This document shows, piece after piece, positions 47,101-60,080 of a stretch of DNA of 64,000 bases (positions are counted from its first letter, which is position 1; the number at the start of each line of letters is the position of its first letter). The position numbers and the translations under genes are program-made. Source of the DNA: Nipponacmea schrenckii (lineage: Eukaryota; Mollusca; Gastropoda; Lottiidae); the NCBI GenBank assembly GCA_030562195.1, contig CM060200.1:21801023-21865022 (forward strand). The letters are read 5' to 3'. The notes beneath the pieces are model-generated. The model was given only the letters and a program-made list of their open reading frames with translations, made no database searches and was not told the origin of the DNA.

Positions 47101-48609
47101 TTTTCAAAAATTGCATTGAAACCTATATAGTAAATAGCAAGTTTTTAAAAAAAAAAAACTCAGATGCCGCACCTTAATTTGTCGTAGAGTGGCGTTATGT
47201 GTCCAGAAGGGCTAGCCATCAGGTTTCACTAGTGTTTTAAGCCAAATTTAACATTAAAATGAAGGTCAATATAATTTACTAAATATTTTTGGAGGTCCTG
47301 AAATTAATAGATAAATTTGAGGATATAGGCATTGATTTAACGTTAGTCATAAATAGTTTAATATGAAAGTTTGAAGTGAGCTTCATATCAGAAAATTATG
47401 CAAATATCTCAAAAATATATCAAAACACATTTTCCTCAGACTTGGACTTGTCAATTTCTTATCATTTATGAATTTTAATTATCATGATCGGAACCACAGA
47501 GTAATATCAGTGATGAGTTTAGAGAATTTACATTCTATGACATGCATTATCAAGACTACAAATCATACCCAATAAAAATTAACATAGATATAAATGGAAG
47601 GATAATCCTCCAGTTGTACTATCTAATTTAAAAAAGATGTACTGTCATTTTCTATGGAAGTGATAAGGAATATTTGGAATGTATTAAGCTCAATTGACGG
47701 CAGTATTAATGAATGGTTAGATCATATTGCATGTCGAGAGATTATAACATTGGAGATAAGGGTAATTCTCTTCATTTCTCTCTTAGTTTAAAATCATTGA
47801 TTGTCATCCACTTAAAACAAAACAGTCATTTTTTTCAACTCTCTAAAGATCTTTAGTGTGTTCAAAGCCTCTTTTTGGACCAATCCAAACAACAAAAAGC
47901 TTTTTCCACAGGTGCTCTTGATGTGTGAGCTTACCCTGTCCCACTAGCAACACAGGCTTATACATGGAAAAAGTTTTTTGGAATTATGGAAAAATCTTTT
48001 TTATCAATCCCCTTATTTGCTGTCAATGCCTAGTCTGATGAAACTTATTTTAAAAGCAAAACCAGATGATTTATGAACTGGATAGTAATATAAAATGTGC
48101 CAACCTTGATCTTGATGAGGTTTACATCACTATTATAAATTTTGGAATCATTTTAGAGCTTACATAATGTTATGATCACATGTGTTATCTACAGATTTTG
48201 TTGGGTTTCTAGAACTTTTGCATGCTGTCTCCCAATTAATGAAATAATTTCAATATTTGAAATTATATATGTGTATTAAATTGCTTTAAATTGAAGCAAA
48301 GATCTATGGAATCATTACAGATTAAAAGATGTCTATTCTATGGTATTATATCTTTAATCTTTCACCATCTTATTCCAGCACTGATTACTACAAAAACTAC
48401 AACAGCAGCAGCTTAACTCTATTGATTCTTGTATAAAAACAACCTTCTTGTCAACACTATATAAATTGATATCGAACTTTTAATTTAACATGAAAAACTG
48501 GTGCTCAAGTACCAAAAAACAGTTATTGAAATTTTCTAATAACTAACTCAAATTCTTGCTTTGATTGCTGGTCTTTTTTGCTGAATGACCTCAAGGATTT
48601 ACTTTTTGC
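47101..48609. other. AT-rich stretch with no recognised gene
   Basis: No open frame of note, RNA gene or clear repeat was recognised. Confidence 0.4.
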
Positions 48610-48686
48610 ATTCGGTAATGAACAAATTATACTATGGCCTTGTAGGAAAACTAAATTTAAAATAAAAAACTGAACTGAACTTTCAA
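48610..48686 (+). mobile_element. Possible 3' end of a non-LTR retrotransposon
   Basis: CTATGGCCTTGTAGGAAAAC, an A-rich stretch and AAACTGAACTGAACTTT in this order resemble the 3' tails of CR1/L2-like elements, which end in short tandem repeats instead of poly(A) (established knowledge). No reverse-transcriptase remnant was found upstream. The call is by resemblance only. Confidence 0.3.
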
Positions 48687-49370
48687 TTTCTCACATAAAT
48701 TTATATATTTTCTAAAAACTAATGAGCTATTAGAATTTATGTAAGGTGATATTTAAACAAATTGAAAGTCTTCTGCACTCATCTGTTAATAAGGAATCAT
48801 TAACGGTTTATGCCTGCTTGCTGGTACAGCTAATACTAACCATATTCGAATATCACAATAAAATATACCTGAGTATTGCCTCATTAACTAAGTTTGATTA
48901 ATGTAATAAACTGGTTAATGACTATGATGACTAATACAATGATTAATATTACATTAGCTTAATGTTATTACACCATCATATCAAATTGGACCTGCTATAG
49001 TTCTATTTTGATTATTAATATTTTACAGTCACCAAGTACAAGTTAAGTCAATTCACCTGTGGTATTGAGTTAATCATTAAATTGATTGTAACTCATGTAC
49101 ACTGTAATAGCCTATTTGTAAATGTGACAAAATTGTCCAGATGTCTGATCGCAAATGATAACACTATAGTCGAATTTCAAGTTTCAAACTTGGTTGATAA
49201 AAGTATATATTCATTAGTTGGACTTCCAAGGTGCTATGACTAAAGAATAGAATCCTTATATTTACGCCATTTAAACTAAGTAATTATTGAAAGATGTTTC
49301 AAAATCCTGTTTCAAAATCACTTAGTTTAATGGATTTTTTCTCGGTTTTAGGGATTTATGGTAATGACTG
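48687..49370. other. AT-rich stretch with no recognised gene
   Basis: Nothing recognised before the 70-bp array. Confidence 0.4.
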
Positions 49371-49785
49371 TGATGCTAACTAGTATTACAATTATACAGA
49401 TGATAAGATTGTAATTGATTAAGTCTTCTCTGATATACAGTCATGCTAACTAGTATTGTAATTATACAAGTAATAAGTTTGTAATTGATTAAGTCTTCTC
49501 TGATATACAGTCATGCTAACTAGTATTGTAATTATACAAGTAATAAGTTTGTAATTGATTAAGTCTTCTCTGATATACAGTCATGCTAACTAGTATTGTA
49601 ATTATACAGGTAATAAGTTTGTAATTGATTAAGTCTTCTCTGATATACAGTCATGCTAACTAGTATTGTAATTATACCAGTAATAAGTTTGTAATTGATT
49701 AAGTCTTCTCTGATATACAGTCATGCTAACGCGGGGTAGATTAATGAGTAATTATACAGGTAATAAGTTTGTAATTGATTAAGTA
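49371..49785. repeat. 70-bp tandem array, about six units
   Basis: Units start at 49371, 49441, 49511, 49581, 49651 and 49721, exactly 70 bp apart. Each reads TCATGCTAACTAGTATTGTA, ATTATACAAGTAATAAG, TTTGTAATTGATTAAGTC, TTCTCTGATATACAG. The four inner units are almost identical. In the last, the TAGTATTG part is replaced by GCGGGGTAGATTAATGAG. The period is not a multiple of three and no open frame results. Confidence 0.95.
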
Positions 49786-49859
49786 ATTACCATTCAGTCA
49801 GTGTGCCCATTACACCACTCAATATTTCCTCTTATATAATCCACTGTTTTGTATTGATT

Positions 49860-50990
49860 CAAATCAACTTTTCAATAGTTACGTATTTCGACTTTGGCAA
49901 AACGTATTGTAATCGTTCGGATTATTTTATTTTTTTTTTTTTTTTTTTTTTTGTAATTCTTGGATGAGTTTGCAGACAAACTGGTAAAAGGTGCAGAAAT
50001 TCTAAATCTACAGTTGATCTTAGAATGATTTCTATTATCAAATAAAACAATACCGGAAGTTCTATCTCTGACAGGAAGTGAGAACCGGAAGTTCAGGTTT
50101 TTTTGCTTTAGCAAGTTTATTTTCACTTCGATTTTGACCGGATTTTCAGATTTGAATACTTCAATGTATTTGTCAACTAACAATTATAGGTTTTATGCAA
50201 TTAGGTTAAATATTTTACCCACGATTTGCAATTCAATATTCAAGGGTCATCGGCAAAAATTTCAGACCGCTATTTCTCCTTTAATATAAATGGTAAAATT
50301 TTGAAACTTTACCAGTTGATAGGCGATATGATTATAATTTTTGAAAAAATGTGAAAAAAAAAATTCCACTTCCGGTTTAGCCTCAAATGACGTAATTACG
50401 TAACTTCCGGTCTATAACTGCTAGGTGAAAAGTGAAAACTGTTTTATAAATAACTTGTCAATAGTAATTGATTTGACCTAAATAATTAGGTCAAGCTGCC
50501 ATATCGGCCGCCATTTTGAATTTTCGTTACAATTCTTAAATCCGAAATTCAGACACTACTGATAGACCGATTTTGATGAAATTTAGCACAGAGATACAAT
50601 GGATCATTATCCACCTTTTCTTGGAGGCCGATTTTTAAATTTCGGTTTTTTTTTCGAATTATTCAAATTTCGATTTTTTCAAAATTGGGTCACTTTAACG
50701 GCTACGGAATGTGTGACCCACTTAATCTATGACCTTGAAAATTAAGTCAAATAATATTCAATATATTGTTTAGGGGTAGGTATATATTTATTTGGCTTAC
50801 TTAAAAAATTCACAGAGATAAGTGTACTTAAATACAGCAAAAATTGATAATTTTCATATTTTCGCCACTTTTAACCGTTACGGAAGATGTGACCTAATTA
50901 TTTTATGAGTTTGAAAACTAGGTCAAATGATATTCAATATATTGTCTAGATGTAGGTCATTGCAAATTTAGCCTACATAATATTTTAAGG
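49860..50990. repeat. Complex dispersed repeat with ETS-like sites and an internal duplication
   Basis: This block differs from its surroundings, with more CpG and paired motifs. It includes a 23-T run at 49930-49952, four exact ACCGGAAGT 9-mers (50052 and 50084 on plus; 50368 and 50403 on minus), TGACGTAATTACGTAA at 50388-50403, and a GCCGCCATTTTG motif near 50508. At the right, two units of about 175 bp begin CACTTTAACGGCTACGGAAT (50691) and CACTTTTAACCGTTACGGAA (50866). Both share GACC and a TCAATATATTGT segment. It looks like a non-autonomous transposon or composite repeat. The 103-codon minus frame (49872-50183) with a poly-lysine run comes from the T run and is not a gene. The limits are approximate. 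Confidence 0.5.
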
Positions 50991-53900
50991 CTCTCGAAAT
51001 ACGTTCATAATTGTAAGCAATTCTAGTTAATCTTCTTACTATACATTTCTTCCACTCAGCTCTGTGTTTTATTGAGCGTACAGACAGAATAATCAGACAA
51101 AAGCTTCTCGTGGATTATTCTCAAATTTTAATAAAAATACACTCTTTATTACTTCAATAAATCACTGAAACTTTCAGATGAAACGTAACTTTTTTAACAA
51201 AGGATTGGACTGGTTGATAAATGGAGCATTGTCTGTCGGAAATAGACAAGACAGATTTCAAGAAACATATACTTCCATAGACTCACTTTATCCTCCTCCT
51301 TATTTTATTAATACCAAAAGTCTGGCCTGTCTATAATATATCATTTAAATGATCAACTTAATGAGATTTAAAATCTAAACAATTTAATTTAATTAAACCA
51401 CTATAGGGCTAACTCACCAGAAGACAATGGACGCAAGTGCTCTTAACAATCAAAAAAAAAGTAGGCAATGAAGCTTTCTCTAACCAAGAAGTATTCAAAT
51501 ATGTCTTGTCTCAATAAGAAGACAGTTGGTTTAATTACAACAATAAAGTCAAACTCGTCCAATATTATATCCGATGGAAAAAAGCTATAAGTGTGCTAGG
51601 CAAAGTGGAGATGAAACTTCTTGTAGCAATAAAAAATGAACAGACAAATGTCTTAGTAAAAAAACAAAAAGACAGTAGGTTATGATTCAAATATCAATAA
51701 AACCATTCAGTTGCATCAATATGATTCAAACCAATAATTGTCAGACTTGCCACATTTATATCCCATGGACAGAAACTTGTTTAGTCCACAAGTGTCTTGA
51801 TAACGAAGCTCTAAGAAAGTTTAATATCAATATAACCATTCTCTGCTTCAAGTCTGTGCTGTATTTAAATCTATTGTATAAACTAAAACACATAAGTTTT
51901 ATTACCATTTCTTACAATAGTGAAGTTGAAATACATGCAATAAAAGAAAGTCAATATTGTGTGTGGTGACATGCATTAAAAAGTTAAGAGTACCTTATCA
52001 GTTTTATATCTCTAATAATAGAATACAATAGATGATAAAACATAACTTTATTAATTCATTACAGTAAATAAGATATATAATTATTCTGACAATAGAGCCA
52101 TATTGAATTTCAACAATATTTTACAATTCCATGAAATTAAGTATGCATTATCGGAAATTATTCCTATAATAGAAGACAATGGTAATGTATCAGTTACAGG
52201 AATCCTATTAGACTTATTATATTCATTGTGATAAAAGGTAATATAAGTAGTGTCAAATACAAGTAATACAGATGATTAATTCGGAAGCAAATCACAATAA
52301 AAACAAGCAAATTATTAAAAACATAAAGCTTTATAGTTTCACACAGATTGAATCTGTCTCGAATTTCATTCATGGAATCATTTCAGACACATGGGGTAAA
52401 TAATTAGAACTTTGGAAGCATGTTTCATGACAAAAGAAGATACTGTTGCACTCATTAAAATGCAAATCAACTATTTTAAGCATTGAAAACCAGATGTAGT
52501 AGCATCATATAAACATGATATTGATTCATTTTAATTTGAATGCATGAAAACCTGTAACCATCTGCTAAAAAACATACCAAGATTCTTTCAACAACAACAG
52601 ATTACATATTAGTCAATGATCAAAAAACATAGTTGATCTCACATGTATACAACTCCCAGATCTAATAAACATCTTGGAGATGTATTCCTCTGGTATTTCC
52701 TGTAGTTATTTTGAGCTTAATCTTGTCATATACTACCTAATCATTGAAATGTCCTAAAAGTATCACATTAACAAAGTGCAATATCAAGCTATTAAGGTCT
52801 TGTTGACAGTATAAATAATATTTGTTGTTGATTGTTTCACATTCAATCAGAATCATTTTTGTTTTAATTAGAGGATTCTAGACATAGTGGAAAATATGAT
52901 TAGTTTTATATATAACATTAAAACGACCAATATAAGATTTCATAATATTGAAGAATAAATTGCAACTTGTCTGGAAAATTTGAAATCCCTGTAGATCAAT
53001 CTGTTATGATGATATTTGGTGCCAGTTCTTCACAGTTCTCATTTCCTGTCATTCTCTTCACGTACAGATACAACACAAATCAATTTCTCTAACCACATCA
53101 AATATATTCTCATCCATTTTTCAAAGATAACAAATTTATATTTCACAGTCTCATCACAAAATTAGAAATTAAAGAGATGTCAAGTTGACAAACTTAATAA
53201 TAATAAAAATTTAGGGAAAAGGTAACTGATAAGAGAGTAGTCCAACACTGGGTTCATCTCATATGGACTGCCTGTGTTGGACATTACCTGCACTGAGAAA
53301 ACTTGAAGCTTCAAGCACCTTTACCTCGAGTTTTAGGGGACTAGTAGTGCCATTGCCTAGCTGTTTGGATTGTTAATTGAATCAAATGATAATTCTTAGT
53401 TGTTGGATATAATCTTATAATGATCTCCATTAAAATAATTGTTAAACTGATAACTCACACATAAACTTTGTCAATATTTTTTTAACCAACTTATAAAAGT
53501 GTTTTAAAGTCAAGGCCATGTTTTGTTTTGAGTATTTTATTGGATTAAAATATAAACCCATGAATCTTGATGTTGACAACAGATAAGATGGTTATGTCTC
53601 TGATGGATTGAAGATAATGTGCTTCTAACGAGGTAAATTATGGTAGAAATTGTAGTTTATGTTGCAGAAGAAACAAAATGTGAGTTTTACGCCCTATTGG
53701 TAGTACTAGAGATATCATCAAATTGTAAATGGTATCTGATTATGATGATATATTCTTTAGAATTATTCCACACCATTTATTTCCATGAATAAAGATGGTA
53801 ATGTTACTCTATGACATATTGACAATTCCAGTTAAACGTCAATGTCAAATTAATAGAAACAGCCGTCTGTTTTGACAAGGTTTTGTTTTGCAATAATTCT

Positions 53901-54157
53901 ATCTTCTGTCAAGAATGCCTGATGGTTTGTTTTCAATGGCAAGTTAGAATATTGTCATGGAATATTCAGATAACAATGTCAGAAAGTTTTACTGCTGTCA
54001 TAAGTTGGTGGCAAAAACATAACTTACAACCAGCAGAAGCATCTTATATTGCCTGCATCATTGTTAATGCCATCATTGTCAATGTACTTGCTTATGAAAT
54101 CAACAATAAATTTAAAAACTAAGTAGCTTTGGATTAATATTATTCAAATATTAAGAA
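50991..54157. other. AT-rich stretch with no recognised gene
   Basis: Short frames only (51682-51969 and 53883-54122 on plus). Neither has a motif I recognise, and no splice context supports them. Confidence 0.4.
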
Positions 54158-54297
54158 AACCAAAACTATGTATAGCTATGAATAACCAAAACTATGTAAA
54201 GTTATAATTACCGGTAACCAAAACTATGTATAGTTAAAAATAACCAAAACTATGTATAGTTAAAAATAACCAAAACTATGTATAGTTATAAATAATA
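54158..54297. repeat. 26-bp tandem array, five units
   Basis: AACCAAAACTATGTATAGTT starts at 54158, 54184, 54216, 54242 and 54268. The 32-bp gap before the third unit contains six extra bases that form TTACCGGTAA, a perfect palindrome. Within each unit ACTATG(T)ATAGT is itself nearly palindromic. Confidence 0.9.
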
Positions 54298-57200
54298 CAA
54301 TAAACATCATCAATACAGTAATTTAAGACAATCTGAAGGTAATGGAACTCAATTCTCCCACAAGTTATAGACATGTCAGAGTTTAGATCATAACCAGGAC
54401 CTAGACCAAATATTTCATTCAGAACCAATATCGATAATAAATGCTGACAGAGAGAGTTTCAGAATTAACTTGGTCTGGAAAACCTCAAACCCAACATCAA
54501 TAATTCAATGTTGTAAATAAAATGAAAATGTGGCCAATCACTTATTTAGACCCTTTAAAGCTTTTTTTATAGAAAAGAATTCTCTATTAGATAGTAAAAA
54601 TATATACATTGTATTTGTCCACTATATATTACAATTAAATTATCCATTAACATTTCTCTAGTTATAATATACCCCAATTATATTGATGAATCTTGATCTA
54701 AATTGAGGACAAGAATATAATAGTGTCACACAGTCTGATGCATTTAAAAAAAGCTTTTAGTTGGAGGATTAGGTAAATGTTACTTATTGTTGTATGTGGT
54801 ATTTAGTTATTTGATCAGATGAAAGCTTGTAAACTTGGTAGAGCATAAAAGAGTAATCCATTCATTAGAGAGTATATCTTATGAATCTGTTTTAAGTGGT
54901 GGTCAAACAGTTCATTTTGTTGTCAAATTAACCTTTTCTTGTGTGGTAACATTCCTTCTTCAGAAAATCTCTTAGTTACAATCTTTGTAATGGAAGGAAG
55001 CACACCTGTGAGATGGATTATTGTTTGAGATTCTGATCTGCAGGATCATAAATGGATGAGAAATGTGATTTTCCTTCTTCAGTTCTACTGCAAAAGGCAC
55101 TTGAGACAGTATTTCATTCTTTGATGAAACAGAAGAAAAGAAAGTATAGAATTTCAGCAACACTTGACATATTTGCCTTAGGCCTTATCTATCCTTATTT
55201 GGAAAATTTCATGAGTAACATCAATATACATGTACATGGCCAACCAAGACACACTCCTTTATTGAAATTGAAGAAAGTCTCCTTTTATGTGCTAACCTTT
55301 AGTAAGAAGGTTGTGGTGGGGTGCTGACACTTGCCACATTTACCAGATGAATAAATACAAATAACACTGGTAGTTCATAGCAGGTGAAAAGATTAGCAAC
55401 TTGTATAAGTGGAATTAGCATTCCTGTATTTCGACCACCATACCGCAAATCCTAACACAAACCAAACCATCATGCATATTTATAGATATAAAGGTCAAAT
55501 GGACAGAACTTTCACACCTCACAATAACCAGAAGAAAACATTATCACCTACTAAGAGGACATAAAAACTCACCTTACTTTTTGTTATGACAGATATGTAC
55601 TATTATAACCGGTCTATATGTAGGCTCTGAAGATATATTATACATTTCTAGTTCATTTCGTGTTAAGAATGGATGGACAATCAAAGCAAAGCTTAGACAG
55701 GATTCATCTGAAAGCTGTTCTGAAATACTCTTAAAATGTTTGTTTCAATATTTTTTATAAATACAAAATAAAAAACAGTATGGTAGTCTTGAATTTTTAA
55801 AAGAAATGCTATTTAGAGAAGAAAGCAGTAGTAACTGACACTTTACGATTCAAAATTTTCTTGATTGTTTTACCTTTGAAATTTTTACCTTGATCATCCA
55901 TCTTTATAGCATCATTTTAAGTTCATTTAATACCAAAATAAATTAATGATTTTCACATGCTACCAACCAATAAATATTTCAAACACAAAAAATGTCTGAA
56001 ATGTTGACTTAGAAACCAAATTCCTAATTGTTTTTATGTTGTTTACAAATGATCAATCTTAAACCTACTCTATCAAAACTTGTAGGTAATAAACACAAGC
56101 TCTACAATAACCTGAAATATGATACTGATGCTTTATACTGGTAAAAAAAAAAACTCAACATGTTAATTGTTTTCATTTGGGTAAAAAGTGTTTTGACGCC
56201 GTTGGGAGATGAGGAAGTAAAAGAAAGAGTAGATTAGTAAATTATTAATTAATCTACTTCCAATTGTTTATACTTCGTAATCTACCAACTAACTTATTCT
56301 ATAAGAGAAAGAGTAGCTTAGGTGTAGTTTTAAATATAAAATATATTTAAGGTCAATACCCTATGATGGAACTGTTATGAAAACAAAAATTGGTTTCATA
56401 CTTGTCCACCATTTTGAATTGATGTGTTCCGCAATTTGATTTAAAATTGCTTGGTAAGATTCATATATAGGTCACCTCTTGCATTTTGAATGAGCTCAGG
56501 TAGGGGAAAGGTAGCGGTAAAACAGTTTAAGTGATATCAGTAGCCTACTAATTAATAATGTATTAGTCAAGTCATTGCAACAGTAAAACAAACATTATTA
56601 CAGAAACTCATATTAAAATCATCTCAAGTGACATCTTTAATCTTGTACAAGTGAATTATAACTTGAATACACTTCAAGAATTCCTTACACAAAAACTAGA
56701 AGATATATAGACAAAATAGAAGATCTACACTCCCCATAAAACCTACAAAATCAATAATTAATTGTTTCTTAATGCAAATTGCCAGGATTTATGATGTCTT
56801 TCACACATTGCCAGTAAGATAAAGTCTAGAATATTAGTGGAGTAAGTCTGTTATTTAACTTGGGACTGTTTAAACTGCCTTGCCTTTAACAATTTACAGA
56901 ATGAATACTCTTACAGAATTCTTAAAAATCCAAACACATTATTCATTGATGTATGGACCCAACTGTTATTTACTGCAGCATCATACAAAGAACTTGCTCT
57001 CATCAAAATGCTTCTATTGAAATGTTTGAATCTTGTCGAAAAGATTAAATTTCTGATGATGGAGACCTTTTTACAATTAGAATCATCTACATGGTAATAA
57101 TTTTTTCTGACATTATATAAACTGAATTCAAAAAATAAATTGTACACGATAAATTTCTCAAAAAATCTCCAGATAATGTTTTTATATGGATTGAAATTCT

Positions 57201-59839
57201 AACATATCATTATTAGCTATTTTTAACTTAAAGAAAAGGGGTGCGAAGTTGACCTATCCAGTAGTCTGTAGTTTCAAGTCAGATGATCTACTTGAATTTT
57301 AATTATCTTCTACTAAGACATTCTCATTATTTATTAATTTAGAGTATGTATCTAAATATATTAAATTGGGTTTCAATGTCTAACATATCCTTCCTGGGGT
57401 CTTTGTGAATTAATTTAAAGGCAAACTTTCTATGGATATTAAGAAAGAACCACAGGATTCTATCTTTATTTTTTTATGATGACATTCAAGAACTCATAAA
57501 ATAATACTTGGTTTTTATGTCGCCATACATGTTTCCTAGTTTTATAGTTATATGTTTATGATGGGATCTTACAAGAGGAAGACAAACAAACGATTATTTC
57601 TTCTTTCTAGTTGGGTTTCAAGAAAAATGATTCTCAAAAAAGCTCTTTAACATAGGAAACAGTATAATTTCTTTAGCACTAATTCTCACAAAGATAATCG
57701 GTTCAAAGCATCAATAGCAATCAAATGTTTAATTGTGAGCTTCACATTAGAATCTTTATTGAATAGAAAAGAGAAGAATTTCATTTCAGCTTTCAGGCTT
57801 AATGAATAGGTCTATGTATTTCATATATATAGATATATTCAGAATCTAAACAATACATATCAAGGGGTAAAAAATCCATAGAGCTTTGGGATTCAATCAT
57901 ATTATTACTTCCAACTGGAAATAAACAGACTCATGATGCCTGACATAATAGATAACACTATGTTTCTGGGAATTTATGTTAACATTACTTTAATAATTAA
58001 TTGATTCCTATCATTTAGAGTTTGTGTTGACATAATCAAAGACATCTAATACAAAATTCTCTTTAATTAAATAACCTTTGGAACAAATTTCAATGCAGTA
58101 TCCTGTCAGTGTTTTTGAAGTATGTAGCTTTCAAGGAATAACAATCAATGTTCAAAGTAACAAATGTGTCATTCCACAACAGCAATAAATATATAATTTG
58201 AAAATTGACTTAAAACAGTTAAGTACCAATTTAGAACTTTTTGCAATATTTTTCTTATTTCAAAGTTATTTGTCGGTTAATTTTGTACCGAAATAGTGAA
58301 TTTTCTTATTTCCTTCAAAAGGAAGAATTTGAAATAACATTAGAATATTTGAGGTCTATGTAAATAGAATAAATAAAGATTTAAATACAATATAATGAAC
58401 ATGTCTAGATGTAAAATGACGTTAAATGAAATGAAATGATCAGAATTCTTCGTGAAACAGTAGCAGGCAATCGTGGAATCTTAGTAAAATACTTATTTGA
58501 TTACGTTGTGTTCAATGAATGAGAAAGTCGATAAGAAGTCTCACTGAGTTGGCATAAACTAATCTCTTCAAGTTCTAGGTAGACTAGGGTTACCAAATTG
58601 CTCCAAACTCTGATTTGAAAGTGAGAATTTGAAGAGATCTTTCACACTCAAACTCAATTATAATTTGAAAGTGAATTGTCTGTTGACATTCATGATGTAC
58701 AGAGAGAGGTAAAATTTAGATGTTAAATCTTGCAGTTGAATGAAATAACCAAAGTTGATGAAATCTTTTCAGCTTAAATTTTGTCTGATTTGAAAAGTCC
58801 AGTAAAATTGACATTGGTAAGGTCATGTCACAAAGAGAATTCTAAGATCAAACTGAAGCTGATCTAATTTCAAACTGCTCAAAGCAGGAGTTAATTCAGT
58901 ATTTGTAAGAAAGGTCAGTAATGAAGAGATAGTTATTCAATTTAACTATGTACAAAGCCTTGCCTTCAGATGTCTTAATTCATACAAATAAAAGTATTAA
59001 AAAGCAGTATGAATGTAGGAGATTGTAGTCGATGTATCCTTTAGGGTTTGTAATAGAATTATTGTCTCCCCCTGGTCAGCGCTAACTTCATCACACTCTA
59101 TATTTCTATAATGGATTAGTTGTTACCTCTAGCTCAGTCATCTAATGAAATTAATCCACTAATTATAGAGAAAGTGAAAACTTTGTCAAACCCTCCAGAA
59201 ATATTCTAAAGCTCTCCATTAATAACATTGTCTGGATTGCATGTATACCAGATAAACATAATTAGCTATGTGGAGAGAAGGATACCAAGTCATGAACAAT
59301 ATTAAGATTTTTATTAGGTGCTCCAAAAGGTAACTTATATAAATAGTTTAAAGGGATAATAGGTCTTACATAAAATTTGAAAATTTCAAACTTTGCCAAT
59401 AAGAGCTCTTTTCATCAGTGAATATATCTGCTGTCATAAAAAAAATGAATTAATATAAAAAAACTTGTTTATTGAAAATCACTTAATGAATTGATTAAGC
59501 GTTTTAAAAAATGACTTAGTTTTGGGAGTTTTCCAGATTTTAAGGGATTTGGTTACTTTTTGACACCAGGTAACTTCACTGATGAATATATACTCATATT
59601 GACCTTACTTGAGAACTAAAATTTCAATATCATGCTCCCAAAAAAATGAACCAAGCAAATTTAGAGATTAAAATTTCTTATCAATTTGATATCAATTCAC
59701 ATGAAAGTACTGGTTAATTGGTGAAAATGTGGAAAATGTAAAAAAAAATTAAATTTATAATATGATTATCTTCTCCTAATTGAAATTTAGGTTGAATTAT
59801 GAGTGGAGACTGTCAAGAGGATGTAAGATTAATGGAAAT
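54298..59839. other. AT-rich stretch with no recognised gene
   Basis: About 5.5 kb without a supported gene. Short frames at 54972-55163 (minus), 55052-55327 (plus) and 56911-57147 (minus) carry no known motif. A 9-bp stem AGTAGATTA/TAATCTACT lies at 56228-56258. A near-palindrome TGAAGAGATCTTTCA lies near 58629-58643, beside two copies of ATTTGAAAGTGA. Confidence 0.4.
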
Positions 59840-59959
59840 GGTTCAAGTTAAATGTTTGTCAGGGTTATAATTTCAGCACCCATTCTGACATTCACAGCCA
59901 TTAGAATATCACTAATCTTTATTTCTACATTGATTTCTCATACCAAATTAATCAATACA

Positions 59960-60080
59960 TTTTACTTTATTTGGTTGTACCTACTTACACAATGTCAAGC
60001 TTACTTATACCTTGACTGCAATAATCGCCTTTCTTGTATCATGGAGATATGTAAATGAATTGATTTGATTTGATTGTAAC
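59960..60080 (+). mobile_element. Possible 3' tail of a non-LTR retrotransposon
   Basis: TACCTTGACTGCAATAATCG, CATGGAGATATGTAAATG and a terminal ATTGATTTGATTTGATTG run with a 5-bp period look like the 3' end of a CR1-type element, which often ends in a short tandem repeat. The 68-codon plus frame at 59852-60058 ends at this TAAATG but shows no reverse-transcriptase motif. The upstream boundary is unknown. Confidence 0.35.

Noticed and set aside
49371..49785. Regular repeats considered as a CRISPR array
   Set aside because: Units are contiguous tandem copies without variable spacers, and the sequence is clearly eukaryotic.
49872..50183. 103-codon minus-strand frame with a lysine run
   Set aside because: The lysine run comes from a 23-T homopolymer. 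The frame lies within a dispersed repeat and has no domain.
53883..54122. 79-codon frame (MFCNNSIFCQECL...)
   Set aside because: No domain recognised, the start is at a non-ATG codon, and no splice sites of good quality flank it.
59852..60058. 68-codon frame ending at a retrotransposon-like tail
   Set aside because: I looked for reverse-transcriptase motifs and found none. Composition is Ile/Leu/Tyr-rich, as expected from T-rich DNA.
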